Part shown: piece by piece, positions 25,893-35,761 of the stretch
How positions within the stretch are numbered: position 1 is the stretch's first letter
How the letters are laid out: every line of letters starts with the position of its first letter
Origin: Levilactobacillus andaensis
GTDB taxonomy: Bacteria > Bacillota > Bacilli > Lactobacillales > Lactobacillaceae
Direction: 5' to 3'
Length of the DNA stretch: 64,000 nucleotides
NCBI RefSeq assembly: GCF_016861695.1
Contig: NZ_BOLP01000004.1
Coordinates: 124,001-188,000, forward strand
The notes under the pieces: model-generated
What the model saw: only the letters and a program-made list of their open reading frames with translations
Databases searched by the model: none
What the model was told of the DNA's origin: nothing
Position numbers and translations under genes: made by a program

Positions 25893-26674
25893 TAGAATAG
25901 CCAAAACCTCCTTTTTTTCTTGAGTGCTGAAATCTTTACAAACTCTGGTCTTACAATCTCGTCCCCATTGAGAATTGCTCTAGCATCATTATTAAACCTG
26001 GCTGCAACATCCTTCCCCGCACGTTGTTCCAGTTTATTAAAGGCATCCCTCATAAGAAAACGTCGCCCTTTAAAATTATGTGCATCTGAAGAAAAAGCAA
26101 ATCCCATTCCACTACGAATGATTTTGGTGGTTAACTTCTCCACGTTATCTCCAAAAACACCAAGATAACTACTACACGTCAGTTGAGTTAAGCATCCCCT
26201 TGTGACAAAATCATACAACCGATCTGGATCTTCCTGAAATCCATGGTTTCGTTCTGGGTGAGCAATTACTGGAGTAATTCCTCGTGTCTGTAACTCAAAA
26301 ATCATATCCTCGGTATATTCTGGGATTCCGCTATGTGGCAGTTCAAGTAATAAATACTTGCCGCCCTCGTCCATAAACAAAATATCATCATCGTTCAATG
26401 CCGTTATTAAATCTCCAGTTAAATGGACCTCTTGCCCAGGAAAAACTGTCAACGGAATTCCAGATTCATTTAATGCTTTCTGAAAAGATGACGTCTTGCG
26501 CAAAACGTCTATCTTGTGATTAGTGTATTCCCCATCCATATGATGAGGCGTCAATAAAATATGACTAATCCCCTGTCCGACTGCTGCACGAGCCATATTC
26601 AATGCCATCGGTAAGTCCTTAGCACCATCATCAACTCCAGGTAAAATATGACAATGTAGGTCAACTAAACTCAC
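25892..26674 (-). CDS. Tyrosine-protein phosphatase of the YwqE/CpsB type
   Basis: 260 aa, PHP-fold metallophosphatase. Metal ligands are in DLHCHILPGVDDGA (5-18), LLTPHHMDGEY (40-50), GQEVHLTGDL, IAHPERN and FSSDAHN. It removes phosphate from the C-terminal Tyr cluster of the partner kinase and thereby controls polymer length and amount. Overlaps the kinase gene by 4 bp. No equivalent gene is present in EPS locus 2. Confidence 0.95.
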   Translation of the reverse strand: MSLVDLHCHILPGVDDGAKDLPMALNMARAAVGQGISHILLTPHHMDGEYTNHKIDVLRKTSSFQKALNESGIPLTVFPGQEVHLTGDLITALNDDDILFMDEGGKYLLLELPHSGIPEYTEDMIFELQTRGITPVIAHPERNHGFQEDPDRLYDFVTRGCLTQLTCSSYLGVFGDNVEKLTTKIIRSGMGFAFSSDAHNFKGRRFLMRDAFNKLEQRAGKDVAARFNNDARAILNGDEIVRPEFVKISALKKKRRFWLF

Positions 26675-27429
26675 TTTTTATCATCCGTTCCATAATAACC
26701 ACCGTAATTACCACCATAATAATTGCCACCATAATATCCCGTTGATTTAGAAGCAGTTACTCGATTCATAACCGCTCCCAGAATATTAGCATGAACTGTT
26801 TCTAACAATTGTTTAGCCCGTCGAACCCCATTTTTATCGGCAATCCCTTGCGGTACGACCAGCACGGTTCCGTCAACTCGTGTTGCCAGTAACTGTGCAT
26901 CGGTCACTGTATTTACTGGTGGTGCATCGACAATAACCAGATCAAACTTTTCAATTAATTCTGCTAAAAGTGTACTCATCCGTTCACTACCAAGCAATTC
27001 CGATGGATTAGGTGGTACAGGGCCGCTAGTAATAACACTTAAGTTTTGAACCATCGTTTGTTGAATAACACTTTCCAGATCAATATTTCCAGACAAATAT
27101 GTCGTCAAACCATTACGATTACTACTATCAAACGTACGGTGAACCGTTGGCCGTCGGAGGTCAGCGTCCACTAAAATCACTCGGGTTCCCTGATCGGCCC
27201 ACGTGACTGCCATATTATTGCTAACAGTCGATTTACCTTCGGAAGGTTCTGACGAAGTAAATAAAATTGAATTTAACTTTTTATCGACTGATGAAAACTC
27301 AATATTTGTTCGAATTGTTTTAAACTGTTCGGAAATCATACCAGTTGGTTCTGTATAAGTGACTAATCCAACTCCATACTTCAAGCTCGTATCATCTAGT
27401 TTGTTCTTATTACGCTTAAACCATGCCAT
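26671..27429 (-). CDS. Bacterial tyrosine kinase, CpsD/Wze type
   Basis: 252 aa from the ATG at 27429 (ATAGGTG site); a GTG at 27438 overlaps the site. Walker A SSEPSEGKST, Walker A' VILVDADLRRP, Walker B LVIVDAPP. The C-terminus is a Tyr/Gly cluster (YYGGNYYGGNYGGYYG), the autophosphorylation site. It works together with the adjacent chain-length protein, whose cytoplasmic tail activates it. Only one such kinase gene occurs in the window, so it may also serve the kinase-less Wzz of locus 2. Confidence 0.95.
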   Translation of the reverse strand: MAWFKRNKNKLDDTSLKYGVGLVTYTEPTGMISEQFKTIRTNIEFSSVDKKLNSILFTSSEPSEGKSTVSNNMAVTWADQGTRVILVDADLRRPTVHRTFDSSNRNGLTTYLSGNIDLESVIQQTMVQNLSVITSGPVPPNPSELLGSERMSTLLAELIEKFDLVIVDAPPVNTVTDAQLLATRVDGTVLVVPQGIADKNGVRRAKQLLETVHANILGAVMNRVTASKSTGYYGGNYYGGNYGGYYGTDDKK

Positions 27430-27438
27430 TGTTATCAC

Positions 27439-28227
27439 CTATACCCTTCTCCTACGTCGTGGTTCCACATCACCCGCATCATCAGTAACCAAAACGTCTC
27501 GTTTTTGGTGACGACTAATCTGTTTTTTAACCTCTTTTTCATCAATCTCACTAACAATTCCTAAACTAGCTAGACCCAACTCCTCCGTCAAGAAGCTTTC
27601 TGACGAAACACTTCGATCAGTTAACTCTCGCAAAAAAGCAATTCCAATTCCCAAACCGATTCCAATAACTAATCCTAGAAATAAGTTCATTTTCTTTTTG
27701 GGACTTATTGCCGAGTAATTAGGTGTTGCCTTAGAAACAATTGAAACATTGTGAACACTCATTATATTTACAACCTGCTTTTTAAAAACCGTAGCCGTTT
27801 TATTTGCAATAACTGCAGCTGTCTTTGCGTCCGCGGATTTCACCGTTACTGAAAAAACTTGAGAATTTTGTTGATTGCTAATTGAAATCGCATTCCGCAG
27901 TTTTGCAACAGATTTAGGAGAACCAGGATATCCACTAGTCGCACGGTTCACAGACTTTAAAACAGTAGGACTCGTAATAATATCTTTATAGGTACTAATC
28001 ATCTGTACATCAGCTTGGGCCTGTTGGTACTGAGCACCTTGCATGCTAGCAGATAATTTTCGGTTAACTAAAATCTCTGTAGTTGCCTGATATTTCGGCG
28101 TAATTACAAAAAAAGTCGCAAAAACTGACGCCAGAAATACTACCAACGTCGAAATCCAAATTGCCTTTATATGTTTGCGTAAAATACCAAAAATCTGTAT
28201 TACGCTAATTGTCTGTTCTGAATCCAT
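27439..28227 (-). CDS. Chain-length/export regulator, CpsC/Wzd type
   Basis: 262 aa from the ATG at 28227 (TGGAGGAAAG site); upstream in-frame codons lack a site. Wzz domain: helix 1 (about 25-47), an extracytoplasmic part with KYQATTEILVN, helix 2 (about 180-200), and a cytoplasmic tail ending in an Arg-rich stretch. Partner and activator of the tyrosine kinase. First gene of EPS locus 1, with a leader of about 210 bases. Confidence 0.93.
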   Translation of the reverse strand: MDSEQTISVIQIFGILRKHIKAIWISTLVVFLASVFATFFVITPKYQATTEILVNRKLSASMQGAQYQQAQADVQMISTYKDIITSPTVLKSVNRATSGYPGSPKSVAKLRNAISISNQQNSQVFSVTVKSADAKTAAVIANKTATVFKKQVVNIMSVHNVSIVSKATPNYSAISPKKKMNLFLGLVIGIGLGIGIAFLRELTDRSVSSESFLTEELGLASLGIVSEIDEKEVKKQISRHQKRDVLVTDDAGDVEPRRRRRV

Positions 28228-28315
28228 ACTTTCCTCCAATACGGTGTAAGGTAAAAAATTTACCAACCTGTCTAATTAGCTATTCTAACCCCAAAACACT
28301 AACTACAGTGCCACG

Positions 28316-28340
28316 TAAAAACGGCGCTAAATACGCCGTA
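28316..28340 (-). terminator. Putative attenuator hairpin in the EPS locus 1 leader
   Basis: On the minus strand ACGGCG and CGCCGT form a 6-bp GC-rich stem around a 7-base loop, directly followed by a run of five T. It lies about 105 bases after the -10 box and 90 bases before cpsC, so it could be a premature terminator. Confidence 0.5.
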
Positions 28341-28439
28341 AACATACAAAATGATAGCACCAATGGTAGTTAACCGCAAGAACAGATTTTTCATTAACTT
28401 TAATCTTCTTTAGGCTTCCTACGGCTTCTTAACATTTCC

Positions 28440-28505
28440 TTCACTATTATACTATAGCTCGACCCCTTTGATTAAGACAATCTCGTTACGGTTTTTATGA
28501 TAGAT
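28440..28505 (-). promoter_or_regulatory. Promoter block of EPS locus 1, conserved in locus 2
   Basis: Contains TATAGTATAAT (the -10 at 28451-28446) and upstream GTCTTAAT and GTAAC elements. The same order of elements occurs at 47327-47395 in front of EPS locus 2, although the surrounding sequence differs. The -35 box is not obvious; the conserved GTCTTAAT may be an activator or -35 region. Confidence 0.6.
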
Positions 28506-28547
28506 TTAAGCTTTTAACTACTTCTGTGTTCGGATTTTTTCGCATAT

Positions 28548-28586
28548 AAAAAAGTCTGCCCTACACTATTCGTGTGTCTAGCAGAC
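28548..28586 (-). terminator. Terminator downstream of LCP gene 2 / end of EPS locus 2
   Basis: On the minus strand GTCTGC and GCAGAC with additional ACAC/GTGT pairing are followed by TTTTTT. It separates the two EPS operons. The same type of hairpin is found at 47434 behind LCP gene 3. Confidence 0.8.
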
Positions 28587-28790
28587 CTCATTGTATTCTT
28601 CTTTTAACAACCACCGCATAAATCATTATTGGTACCGCTACCACTATTAACGGTGTTTGTCGCTTGATACATTTATTGCTCTTCAGAAAGTTTCTTCAAA
28701 CATAATTTGACTTGTTTCAGTCGTAGCTCGTAACCTCGTAGTTCGGATTCTGAATTCATTTATGCATCATGTTGAGTCAAAAGCGTACCA
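28587..28790. other. Short non-coding stretch behind LCP gene 2
   Basis: Nothing recognised between the LCP stop codon and the terminator. Confidence 0.4.
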
Positions 28791-29774
28791 CTAATCCTCA
28801 CCAAACGCCGATGGCAACGCAATCTTCCCAGTCTCCTTATGCGGCAACGCCAATCCATCCCGCACAAAGTCCGTCACCCGCTGCAATTCAGTCTTATTCA
28901 TGACCTCCATGCTTTGACCACCGATCATCTTACCAGTCCCTTGCAGGTGGGTTTGTTGGATGGCGCCCGTGGCCTTACGGTAATTCTTGACTAACGAAGT
29001 CAAATCACTAAAGGTCAAGTCGGTCTGCACCTGACTCGACAGCGAGCTGATGAAGTCTTGATTTAACAGTGTCGAAATCGACCCACTCTGTTTCACCAAC
29101 GCCATCAAGACCTCCCGTTGCCGCGTTTGCCGGCCATAGTCACCCAGTGGGTCTTGATACCGCATCCGTGAGTAGGCTAGGGCTCGGCTACCGTTCATAT
29201 GCTGCTTAACGCCCTTCTTGAACGTGTAGCCCTCATACGTAAAGCTCAGCGTTGGTGTCACGTCGACGCCGCCAATCTTATTGATGACCTTTTCCATGCC
29301 GCCCATGTTGATCAGCGCGTAGAAATCGATCGGCACATTTAACATGTTTTGCACGGTCGTAATGGTCGTTGCGGCCTGTCCCCAATCATAAGCTGCATTG
29401 ATCTTCGACGGCGCCACGTCTGTGAAGCCCGGAATGCTGACCGCCGTGTCTCGTGGAATACTGGTCATCGTCGTCTTATTCGTGCTTGGGTTAACGGTAA
29501 TGATCATCATACTATCCGTCCGGCCCTTATAGCTCCGGCCAAACTCGCCCGTGTCCGTCCCCAGTAACAGGATGGAGATGGGCTTTTTGCCGTTTAATTG
29601 GCCGTTCACGTCACGTTCCTTGGTAATACCGGCCGACTTAAAGGTCTTGGCTACCGAGTTCTTAATGCTCTGATAGCGGACCATCCCGAAGGCTCCGGTC
29701 CCCACCAGCAATAATAGAATCACAATTAGAATGGTGTTTCGCACCTTATGCTGCATCTTTTTTCCATGTTGCAT
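28791..29774 (-). CDS. LytR-CpsA-Psr (LCP) family glycopolymer transferase 2
   Basis: 327 aa, AAAGGTGG site. N-terminal helix (12-30), then LLLGTDTGEFGRSYKGRTDSMM, SIPRDTAV, RMRYQDPLGDYGRQTRQR. It lacks the low-complexity tail of the other two LCP proteins. It closes EPS locus 2, 42 bp behind rmlD, and probably links the rhamnose-containing polymer to the wall. GC-richer than paralogue 1. Confidence 0.9.
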   Translation of the reverse strand: MQHGKKMQHKVRNTILIVILLLLVGTGAFGMVRYQSIKNSVAKTFKSAGITKERDVNGQLNGKKPISILLLGTDTGEFGRSYKGRTDSMMIITVNPSTNKTTMTSIPRDTAVSIPGFTDVAPSKINAAYDWGQAATTITTVQNMLNVPIDFYALINMGGMEKVINKIGGVDVTPTLSFTYEGYTFKKGVKQHMNGSRALAYSRMRYQDPLGDYGRQTRQREVLMALVKQSGSISTLLNQDFISSLSSQVQTDLTFSDLTSLVKNYRKATGAIQQTHLQGTGKMIGGQSMEVMNKTELQRVTDFVRDGLALPHKETGKIALPSAFGED

Positions 29775-29816
29775 ATTCCCGCTCCACCTTTCATACTCCC
29801 CACGGTATGGGCTTCC

Positions 29817-30659
29817 CTACTTGATCTGCTCTTGAAACTCATGCAGGGCATCCTGCCACTGCATGAGTTGAAATCCAGTCGCCTCAGCCTTGGCCAGGCT
29901 CATGACGGAATGCCGCGGCCGGTACGCCTTTTGTGGAAACTGAGTCGACTCGACTGCGTTAATTTTAACGTCCTGGTTCCTCAAAATCTCACCCGCAAAC
30001 TCGTACCAGGAACAACTTCCTTCATTAGATAGCTGATACAATCCATAAGCCACCTTCTCAGTCACGCAGTACAGCATGAATTCCGCCAGGGTGCGGGTCC
30101 AAGTCGGCCGCCCGACCTGATCATTCACCACGTTCAGCTCGCGGTGGGTCTTCGCTAGGTTCTGCATCGTGTAGACAAAGTTCTTACCATACTCACCAAA
30201 CACCCAGGACGTTCTGACGATATAAGCCTTAGTCATCGTTGCCTGAACCACGCGTTCACCCGCTAGTTTGGCCCGACCGTACTCGTTTCTCGGATTGGGC
30301 GTATCGCCTTCTAGGTAGTCCGCCTGATTGGTGCCATCGAACACGTAGTCCGTGCTGACATAGACCAGCGTGGCCCCGATTTTCTCGGCCGCAGTCGCTA
30401 GATTTTGTGTTCCCTGCACGTTGACCGCCTGATTGATGGTCCGCCCCGGTTCTTCCTCCGCGGCGTCGACCGCCGTGAAGGCCGCGCAATCGTACACGAC
30501 TTCCGGTTGTTCGCGGGCAAAGAAACTATCGACCTGCTTGCTATCGGTGATATCTAATTGGGCGCTACCAGTCGCCATATAGGTGATTTTGTTTTCATCT
30601 AACAACCGGCAGAGTTCTGTCCCCAACTGGCCACCGGCTCCCGTTACTAATATTTTCAT
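29817..30659 (-). CDS. rmlD: dTDP-4-dehydrorhamnose reductase
   Basis: 280 aa. Last step of dTDP-L-rhamnose synthesis, NAD(P)H-dependent. SDR fold with VTGAGGQLGTEL at the N-terminus, VDAAEEEP, VYVSTDYVFDG and the YGRAKLAGE catalytic Tyr-Lys pair. It follows rmlB in the order rmlA...rmlC-rmlB-rmlD. Confidence 0.96.
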   Translation of the reverse strand: MKILVTGAGGQLGTELCRLLDENKITYMATGSAQLDITDSKQVDSFFAREQPEVVYDCAAFTAVDAAEEEPGRTINQAVNVQGTQNLATAAEKIGATLVYVSTDYVFDGTNQADYLEGDTPNPRNEYGRAKLAGERVVQATMTKAYIVRTSWVFGEYGKNFVYTMQNLAKTHRELNVVNDQVGRPTWTRTLAEFMLYCVTEKVAYGLYQLSNEGSCSWYEFAGEILRNQDVKINAVESTQFPQKAYRPRHSVMSLAKAEATGFQLMQWQDALHEFQEQIK

Positions 30660-30730
30660 TTAATTCCCCCATACCTTAGCACGTCTCTCGCATCAGGGTA
30701 CGATTCGACTCGCAATTCTCATTCAAAAGT

Positions 30731-31771
<1,041 letters not shown>

Positions 31772-32353
31772 TTAGATTTCACCATAGACAAATGGATTAG
31801 TTTTTTCGAATTCCGTAAACGTCGGCTGATTGGCGTCCTTGACCGACGTGATGGCCTGGTCAAAATCAATCGGCCACTGCAGCCCCAGCTCGGGTGTCTT
31901 GAAGGAAAACCCGCCATCGGCCGCCGCATCGTAATAATTATCGCACTTGTAGAGAAAATTAACATTCGGCGTTAACGTCACAAAGCCGTGGGCAAACCCT
32001 TTTGGCACCAACAATTGGCGATGATTGCTGGCAGAAATAATGTAGTCTTCCCACTGCTTATAGGTTGGTGAACCCGCCCGGACATCGACGATTAAATCTA
32101 ACACTGCCCCGGAAGCAACGCGAATCAGCTTCGTCTGCGCCGCCTTCCCCCGCTGGAAGTGTAGGCCCCGCAAGACCCCCGCCTCGGCTGACAGCGATTG
32201 GTTGTCCTGAATGAAGTCAATGTCGATGCCGGCCGCCTTGAAGTCACGGTCCGAATAGGTCTCGGTAAAGAAGCCGCGGTGATCACCGAACACGGCTGGC
32301 TCGACGATTTTCACGTCCTGTAGCTTGGTTGTGGTTACCTTTAGTTTTCCCAT
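31772..32353 (-). CDS. rmlC: dTDP-4-dehydrorhamnose 3,5-epimerase
   Basis: 193 aa from the ATG at 32353 (GGGGGAA site); codons upstream to 32383 lack a site. Cupin fold: VFGDHRGFFTETY, DNQSLSAEAGVLRGLHFQ with the catalytic His, VDVRAGSPTY and KGFAHGFVTL. Third enzyme of the rhamnose pathway. It is separated from the upstream SGNH gene by about 460 bases of structured non-coding sequence. Confidence 0.96.
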   Translation of the reverse strand: MGKLKVTTTKLQDVKIVEPAVFGDHRGFFTETYSDRDFKAAGIDIDFIQDNQSLSAEAGVLRGLHFQRGKAAQTKLIRVASGAVLDLIVDVRAGSPTYKQWEDYIISASNHRQLLVPKGFAHGFVTLTPNVNFLYKCDNYYDAAADGGFSFKTPELGLQWPIDFDQAITSVKDANQPTFTEFEKTNPFVYGEI

Positions 32354-32539
32354 ATGAATTCCCCCAATAGCAGAATGATGCATGCGGACATGGCTTAAGT
32401 CCCAACTCTATCTGAATCTCTAGTCTCACACGACACGTCCTTCAAAGTAGCTTAATAGTTCCGTTGAAACTGTCCGAATGTTAGCTGACGACCTCTCAGC
32501 TGGCCTGATATTTCTCTGCCAACTGGGATGATGACTGTA

Positions 32540-32815
32540 AACCCGTTGCCAGTTGGACCGCAAATAGTATGCTACAGCAGGGTTTCAACGACTGTCATGG
32601 CAGAACACAATCGGAGCCGGAGGAGGACAGGGATGCAGCCAGCCGTGGTAATCCTGTTAGCTGGCCGCTGGCTAGCTAACAGGATGGGCGACTTTGGAGA
32701 CTCGTGTTCTTCGAGGCTTCAAATCGAGTCGGAGGACCGCTTCTCAGTCCGGAGCGTCACCACAGCAGGCGGAATCCCTGGCAGCCGGAGTGCGGCCAAT
32801 TCAGCACTACCACTC
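32540..32815. ncRNA. Structured non-coding element, copy 1 of a repeated family
   Basis: A region of about 200-270 bases full of inverted repeats, ending 2 bases from the stop of the SGNH gene. It shares an ordered series of motifs with 49085-49312: CGGAGCCGGAGGA (32612), GGGCGACT-TGGAGACTC (from 32687), a short hairpin followed by GGCTTC, a second hairpin with a CGC-rich loop, and CACAGC. Here the first hairpin is CTCG/CGAG (32701-32715), the second GGAC/GTCC (32734-32750), and a longer stem, ATCCTGTTAGCT with AGCTAACAGGAT, lies at 32651-32685. Seen from the minus strand it is the 3' untranslated region of the SGNH gene. Orientation and function unknown. Confidence 0.55.
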
Positions 32816-32817
32816 TT

Positions 32818-33552
32818 TCAAGCCCCGCCATTCTGGAGAATAAACGCCGCCACCCGCAGGCCAATGATCTGATACCCCTCAACGTTCGGGTGCAGGCCAC
32901 CATCCCAGGTCAACTGGTCAACGTTACCTGAGTTGATGACCGAATCCGTTCGCCAGTCCAGCACCGGCACGTTCGCTTTCTGATAGACGGTGTTGAGATT
33001 ATCGCACAACTCGCTTTCCGTATAATTGGCCTTGTTTCTGGTCTGCATGGCCACGCCGGTCGTATTCGCCGCGGGCACTGGCACGACAAAGGCGCTCTGT
33101 GGCAGCATCCCCACGATTTTTATCTTGGGATAGCGCTTCTGAATGTATTCCACGGCGGCCGAAAGTCTAGCCGTCACGTCATTTAACCCCACGTTACCAA
33201 GGTAGTCATTAATGCCATAGGCGATGACCACCGTCCGCGCGCCCTTTAAGCTGTGACTTTTCAGGACTGGCAGTAAGTCTCTGTCCGAATCTCCGGTAAT
33301 CTTACCGCCGTCCCGGCCATAGTTGCTGACCTTGACGTCCAGACTCTTGCCGACCCACCACGGATAACTCTTCTTGGCGTGCTGACCGCCCTGCAATAAC
33401 CCCGCCGTGATTGAATCCCCCAAGAACACAATCTGTCCCGGTGGCGTTGCGACTGACTCCGAGACCGGTTGCTTGCGGGTACATCCCGTTACGGATAGCA
33501 AGACAACAGCGACCAGTAACAGCGATACGAAAACATTTCTACGCTTTCGCAT
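32818..33552 (-). CDS. SGNH/GDSL hydrolase lipoprotein
   Basis: 244 aa. N-terminal lipoprotein signal with lipobox VTGC (Cys about 24). The SGNH blocks are present: block I FLGDSITAG with the catalytic Ser, block II Gly in NYGRDGGKI, block III YGINDY, and block V DGGLHPN with catalytic Asp and His. The likely role is removing acyl groups from the surface polysaccharide. It overlaps the acyltransferase gene by 14 bp, a natural pairing of O-acylation and de-acylation. Confidence 0.88.
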   Translation of the reverse strand: MRKRRNVFVSLLLVAVVLLSVTGCTRKQPVSESVATPPGQIVFLGDSITAGLLQGGQHAKKSYPWWVGKSLDVKVSNYGRDGGKITGDSDRDLLPVLKSHSLKGARTVVIAYGINDYLGNVGLNDVTARLSAAVEYIQKRYPKIKIVGMLPQSAFVVPVPAANTTGVAMQTRNKANYTESELCDNLNTVYQKANVPVLDWRTDSVINSGNVDQLTWDGGLHPNVEGYQIIGLRVAAFILQNGGA

Positions 33553-34615
33553 GGTTCTTCACGCTCCTCTTCTTGAAAGGATAGCTTCTGTTGAGAAACA
33601 GCGAGCGCAGACCCGGAATGTGCGGAATCAGCATCGCCGCCGTCAGTGGAATGATCATTCTGTACAGCACGACCACCGTAATCTTCAAATAGTCATTGGT
33701 CGTAAACGTCGCGTTCATGATTAGGTTCGGCACATTTGAAAACATGATGTCGATGCTGTGAAAACACAGGATGATGATCGAATTTTTCCCCAAGAATCCC
33801 ATGGCTCGCGACGTCAACTTTAAATGGGCCAGCCCCTGCGCCAGCTTGACGACCGCAAACGTTCCCGCGACGGCCCCGACAATGGCGATGAGGCTGTCCG
33901 GCGTCTCCAGTGACACCATATAGAAGGTCTGCTGCATGGAGACCGCTAGCCAGATTAAGAGTGCCGCCACCAGCAACTTGCCGCTCTTTAGTTCCAGCAA
34001 TTTTCCGTCCTTTGCTAAATAGCCGATGTACATGAAGATCAGCGCAAAGAGCGCCGCGTTCATCGACAGTGGCAGGAGCCAGTAGGTGCTGATCAACCGG
34101 CCGAGCACGGCCAGCGTGCCAAAAATAAGCAGTCGACTGATATTTTGTGTCGGTGTCTCTGCCGTCTTGACCATCACAAAGTTAAAGATGATGCTGGCAA
34201 TGGCCATCGCCATCAAGAACCAGATGGCCCCAATCGCCAGCACCGTCGTTGGAAACGGCGTTCGCGGCGCCACCCCCACACCATACAACGCCATATTTAG
34301 CAATGCCGTGGTCGATGGTGGAAAGCCGACCGCTAGAAACTGCGGGAAGAATTGCCGGTACAGGAAAACCAGCCCCATTAGGCCGGCCGTCGTATAGTAC
34401 GGCAGCAGCAAATTGAGCCAGGCCCCGCGGACCTCTTTGTCCAAACTCTTCATATGATAGAGATACCCACTAAAGATGAAGAAGAGTGGCATGTGGAAAT
34501 TATAGATCAGGTGGCCAAAGGTTGAATCCGTATATTGATATAAGGAGTGGCCGATAATGACACACAGCATCGCAATCGCCCGCGCAATATCGATCCACAC
34601 TATTCTTTTCTTCAC
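33539..34615 (-). CDS. Acyltransferase 3 family membrane protein, EPS locus 2
   Basis: 358 aa, GTG start with a GAGGAGGGA site. About ten helices. WIDIARAIAMLCVIIGHSLY carries the conserved His of helix 1, and NFHMPLFFIFSGYLYH the second signature. Likely O-acetylates the locus 2 polymer. The C-terminus is basic. Not closely similar to the acyltransferase at 14714. Confidence 0.88.
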   Translation of the reverse strand: MKKRIVWIDIARAIAMLCVIIGHSLYQYTDSTFGHLIYNFHMPLFFIFSGYLYHMKSLDKEVRGAWLNLLLPYYTTAGLMGLVFLYRQFFPQFLAVGFPPSTTALLNMALYGVGVAPRTPFPTTVLAIGAIWFLMAMAIASIIFNFVMVKTAETPTQNISRLLIFGTLAVLGRLISTYWLLPLSMNAALFALIFMYIGYLAKDGKLLELKSGKLLVAALLIWLAVSMQQTFYMVSLETPDSLIAIVGAVAGTFAVVKLAQGLAHLKLTSRAMGFLGKNSIIILCFHSIDIMFSNVPNLIMNATFTTNDYLKITVVVLYRMIIPLTAAMLIPHIPGLRSLFLNRSYPFKKRSVKNHAKA

Positions 34616-34639
34616 TATCTTCCCTCCTCGTATCCGGGC

Positions 34640-35761
34640 CTACCGCATGGCAAACACGCTAAAGTGCCGCACTAGAAAATCAGCCTTCAGCGAGACCCGC
34701 TTAGAACCAGCCTGATCATCCTTGAGAACAACGGCTTGAACGCCATAAAACGTCTCGTGTTGGTCGTACAGATCAAAATACAATAGGTGCTGCTTGCCAT
34801 GGTCCAACTCGGTCGGCCCCTCTGGCACCTCCCCCGACCGAATGGGCAGCGCCACCGGTTGGGTCCCCGTAAAGGTCATGCCATCGGCCGACACCGCGCG
34901 CACCAACTGATGACGCTGCTCATCCTTGGCCCACAGCTCATAGATTCCGTGTTGATAAACGATGTGCGGGTCAATCAGATTGGGAAAGTTTCCTGCCACG
35001 TTGATAAGCTGTGGATCGGTTATCGCCCCGGTCTGCGGACTAAACCCGTAGCTGTACAGTTGAAAGGTCATGCCGTCCGTTGAATTGGCGCTGACGACGT
35101 GGTAAGTCCCATCCGCCGTGCGATAGATCTCCGGTGCCCAGACCTTCTGGAACTGCCCATTGGGATTGAGTCCCGCGTTGATGACCTGATGCCATTTCTG
35201 AAAGTCCGTGGTCCACATGAGCCCGGCCGTGTAAATGATCCACCAGCGGTCGCCGATTTTGATGATGTTGGGGTCACGGACCGCAATATTCGGATAGTTG
35301 ACCGCCAGTCGATCCCAGTGGATACCATCGTTGGATAGCAACAGGCGCATGCGGTCCATCTCATTTTCCAGCCGGTTATAGTTCTGCTCATAACGGCCGA
35401 GTCCCGTGTTCAGCACTTGAAATGACGCCCCGATGTAGCGATAATTCTTTAGCTTGCGGGTCACCTGTTGTCGACTGAGGGCTGGCCGGTAGCGGACCAC
35501 AATGGCTTGCGGGGCGGTCCTAAACTTGAGGCTTGGCACCGCCGTGATCTGGTACCCGGCTTCGGTAAGCTGCTGCCGCTCCAACCGGCTGCCAACTCGT
35601 CTCTTGACCGTCTTGACCGGCTGAATCTGGGTGCCTAGCTGGTCCACTTGCGTTAGGCTAATGGTCGATTGCGGCCACAGTAGCCAGGTGCCCGCCCCAA
35701 TCAGGATGAGCACGCCCACCACCAGCATCATTTTCCGCCGAAATTTCAAGTCACCCTTCAC
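34640..35761 (-). CDS. Membrane-anchored GH43-like five-bladed beta-propeller protein, catalytic residues intact
   Basis: 373 aa with a GTG start next to the stop of the glycosyltransferase gene; the site is weak and the start is uncertain. Residues 10-29 form a membrane anchor. From about 150 a GH43/GH32-type propeller follows with all three expected catalytic acids: VRDPNI (Asp163, base), LIDPHI (Asp264) and VPEGPTEL (Glu314, acid), plus VWAPEIYRTADGTYHVV in blade two. It should act outside the cell on a furanoside or related sugar; galactofuranose made by glf is a natural candidate, but this is inference. It pairs with the degenerate relative at 42528 (also 373 aa). Confidence 0.75.
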   Translation of the reverse strand: MKGDLKFRRKMMLVVGVLILIGAGTWLLWPQSTISLTQVDQLGTQIQPVKTVKRRVGSRLERQQLTEAGYQITAVPSLKFRTAPQAIVVRYRPALSRQQVTRKLKNYRYIGASFQVLNTGLGRYEQNYNRLENEMDRMRLLLSNDGIHWDRLAVNYPNIAVRDPNIIKIGDRWWIIYTAGLMWTTDFQKWHQVINAGLNPNGQFQKVWAPEIYRTADGTYHVVSANSTDGMTFQLYSYGFSPQTGAITDPQLINVAGNFPNLIDPHIVYQHGIYELWAKDEQRHQLVRAVSADGMTFTGTQPVALPIRSGEVPEGPTELDHGKQHLLYFDLYDQHETFYGVQAVVLKDDQAGSKRVSLKADFLVRHFSVFAMR

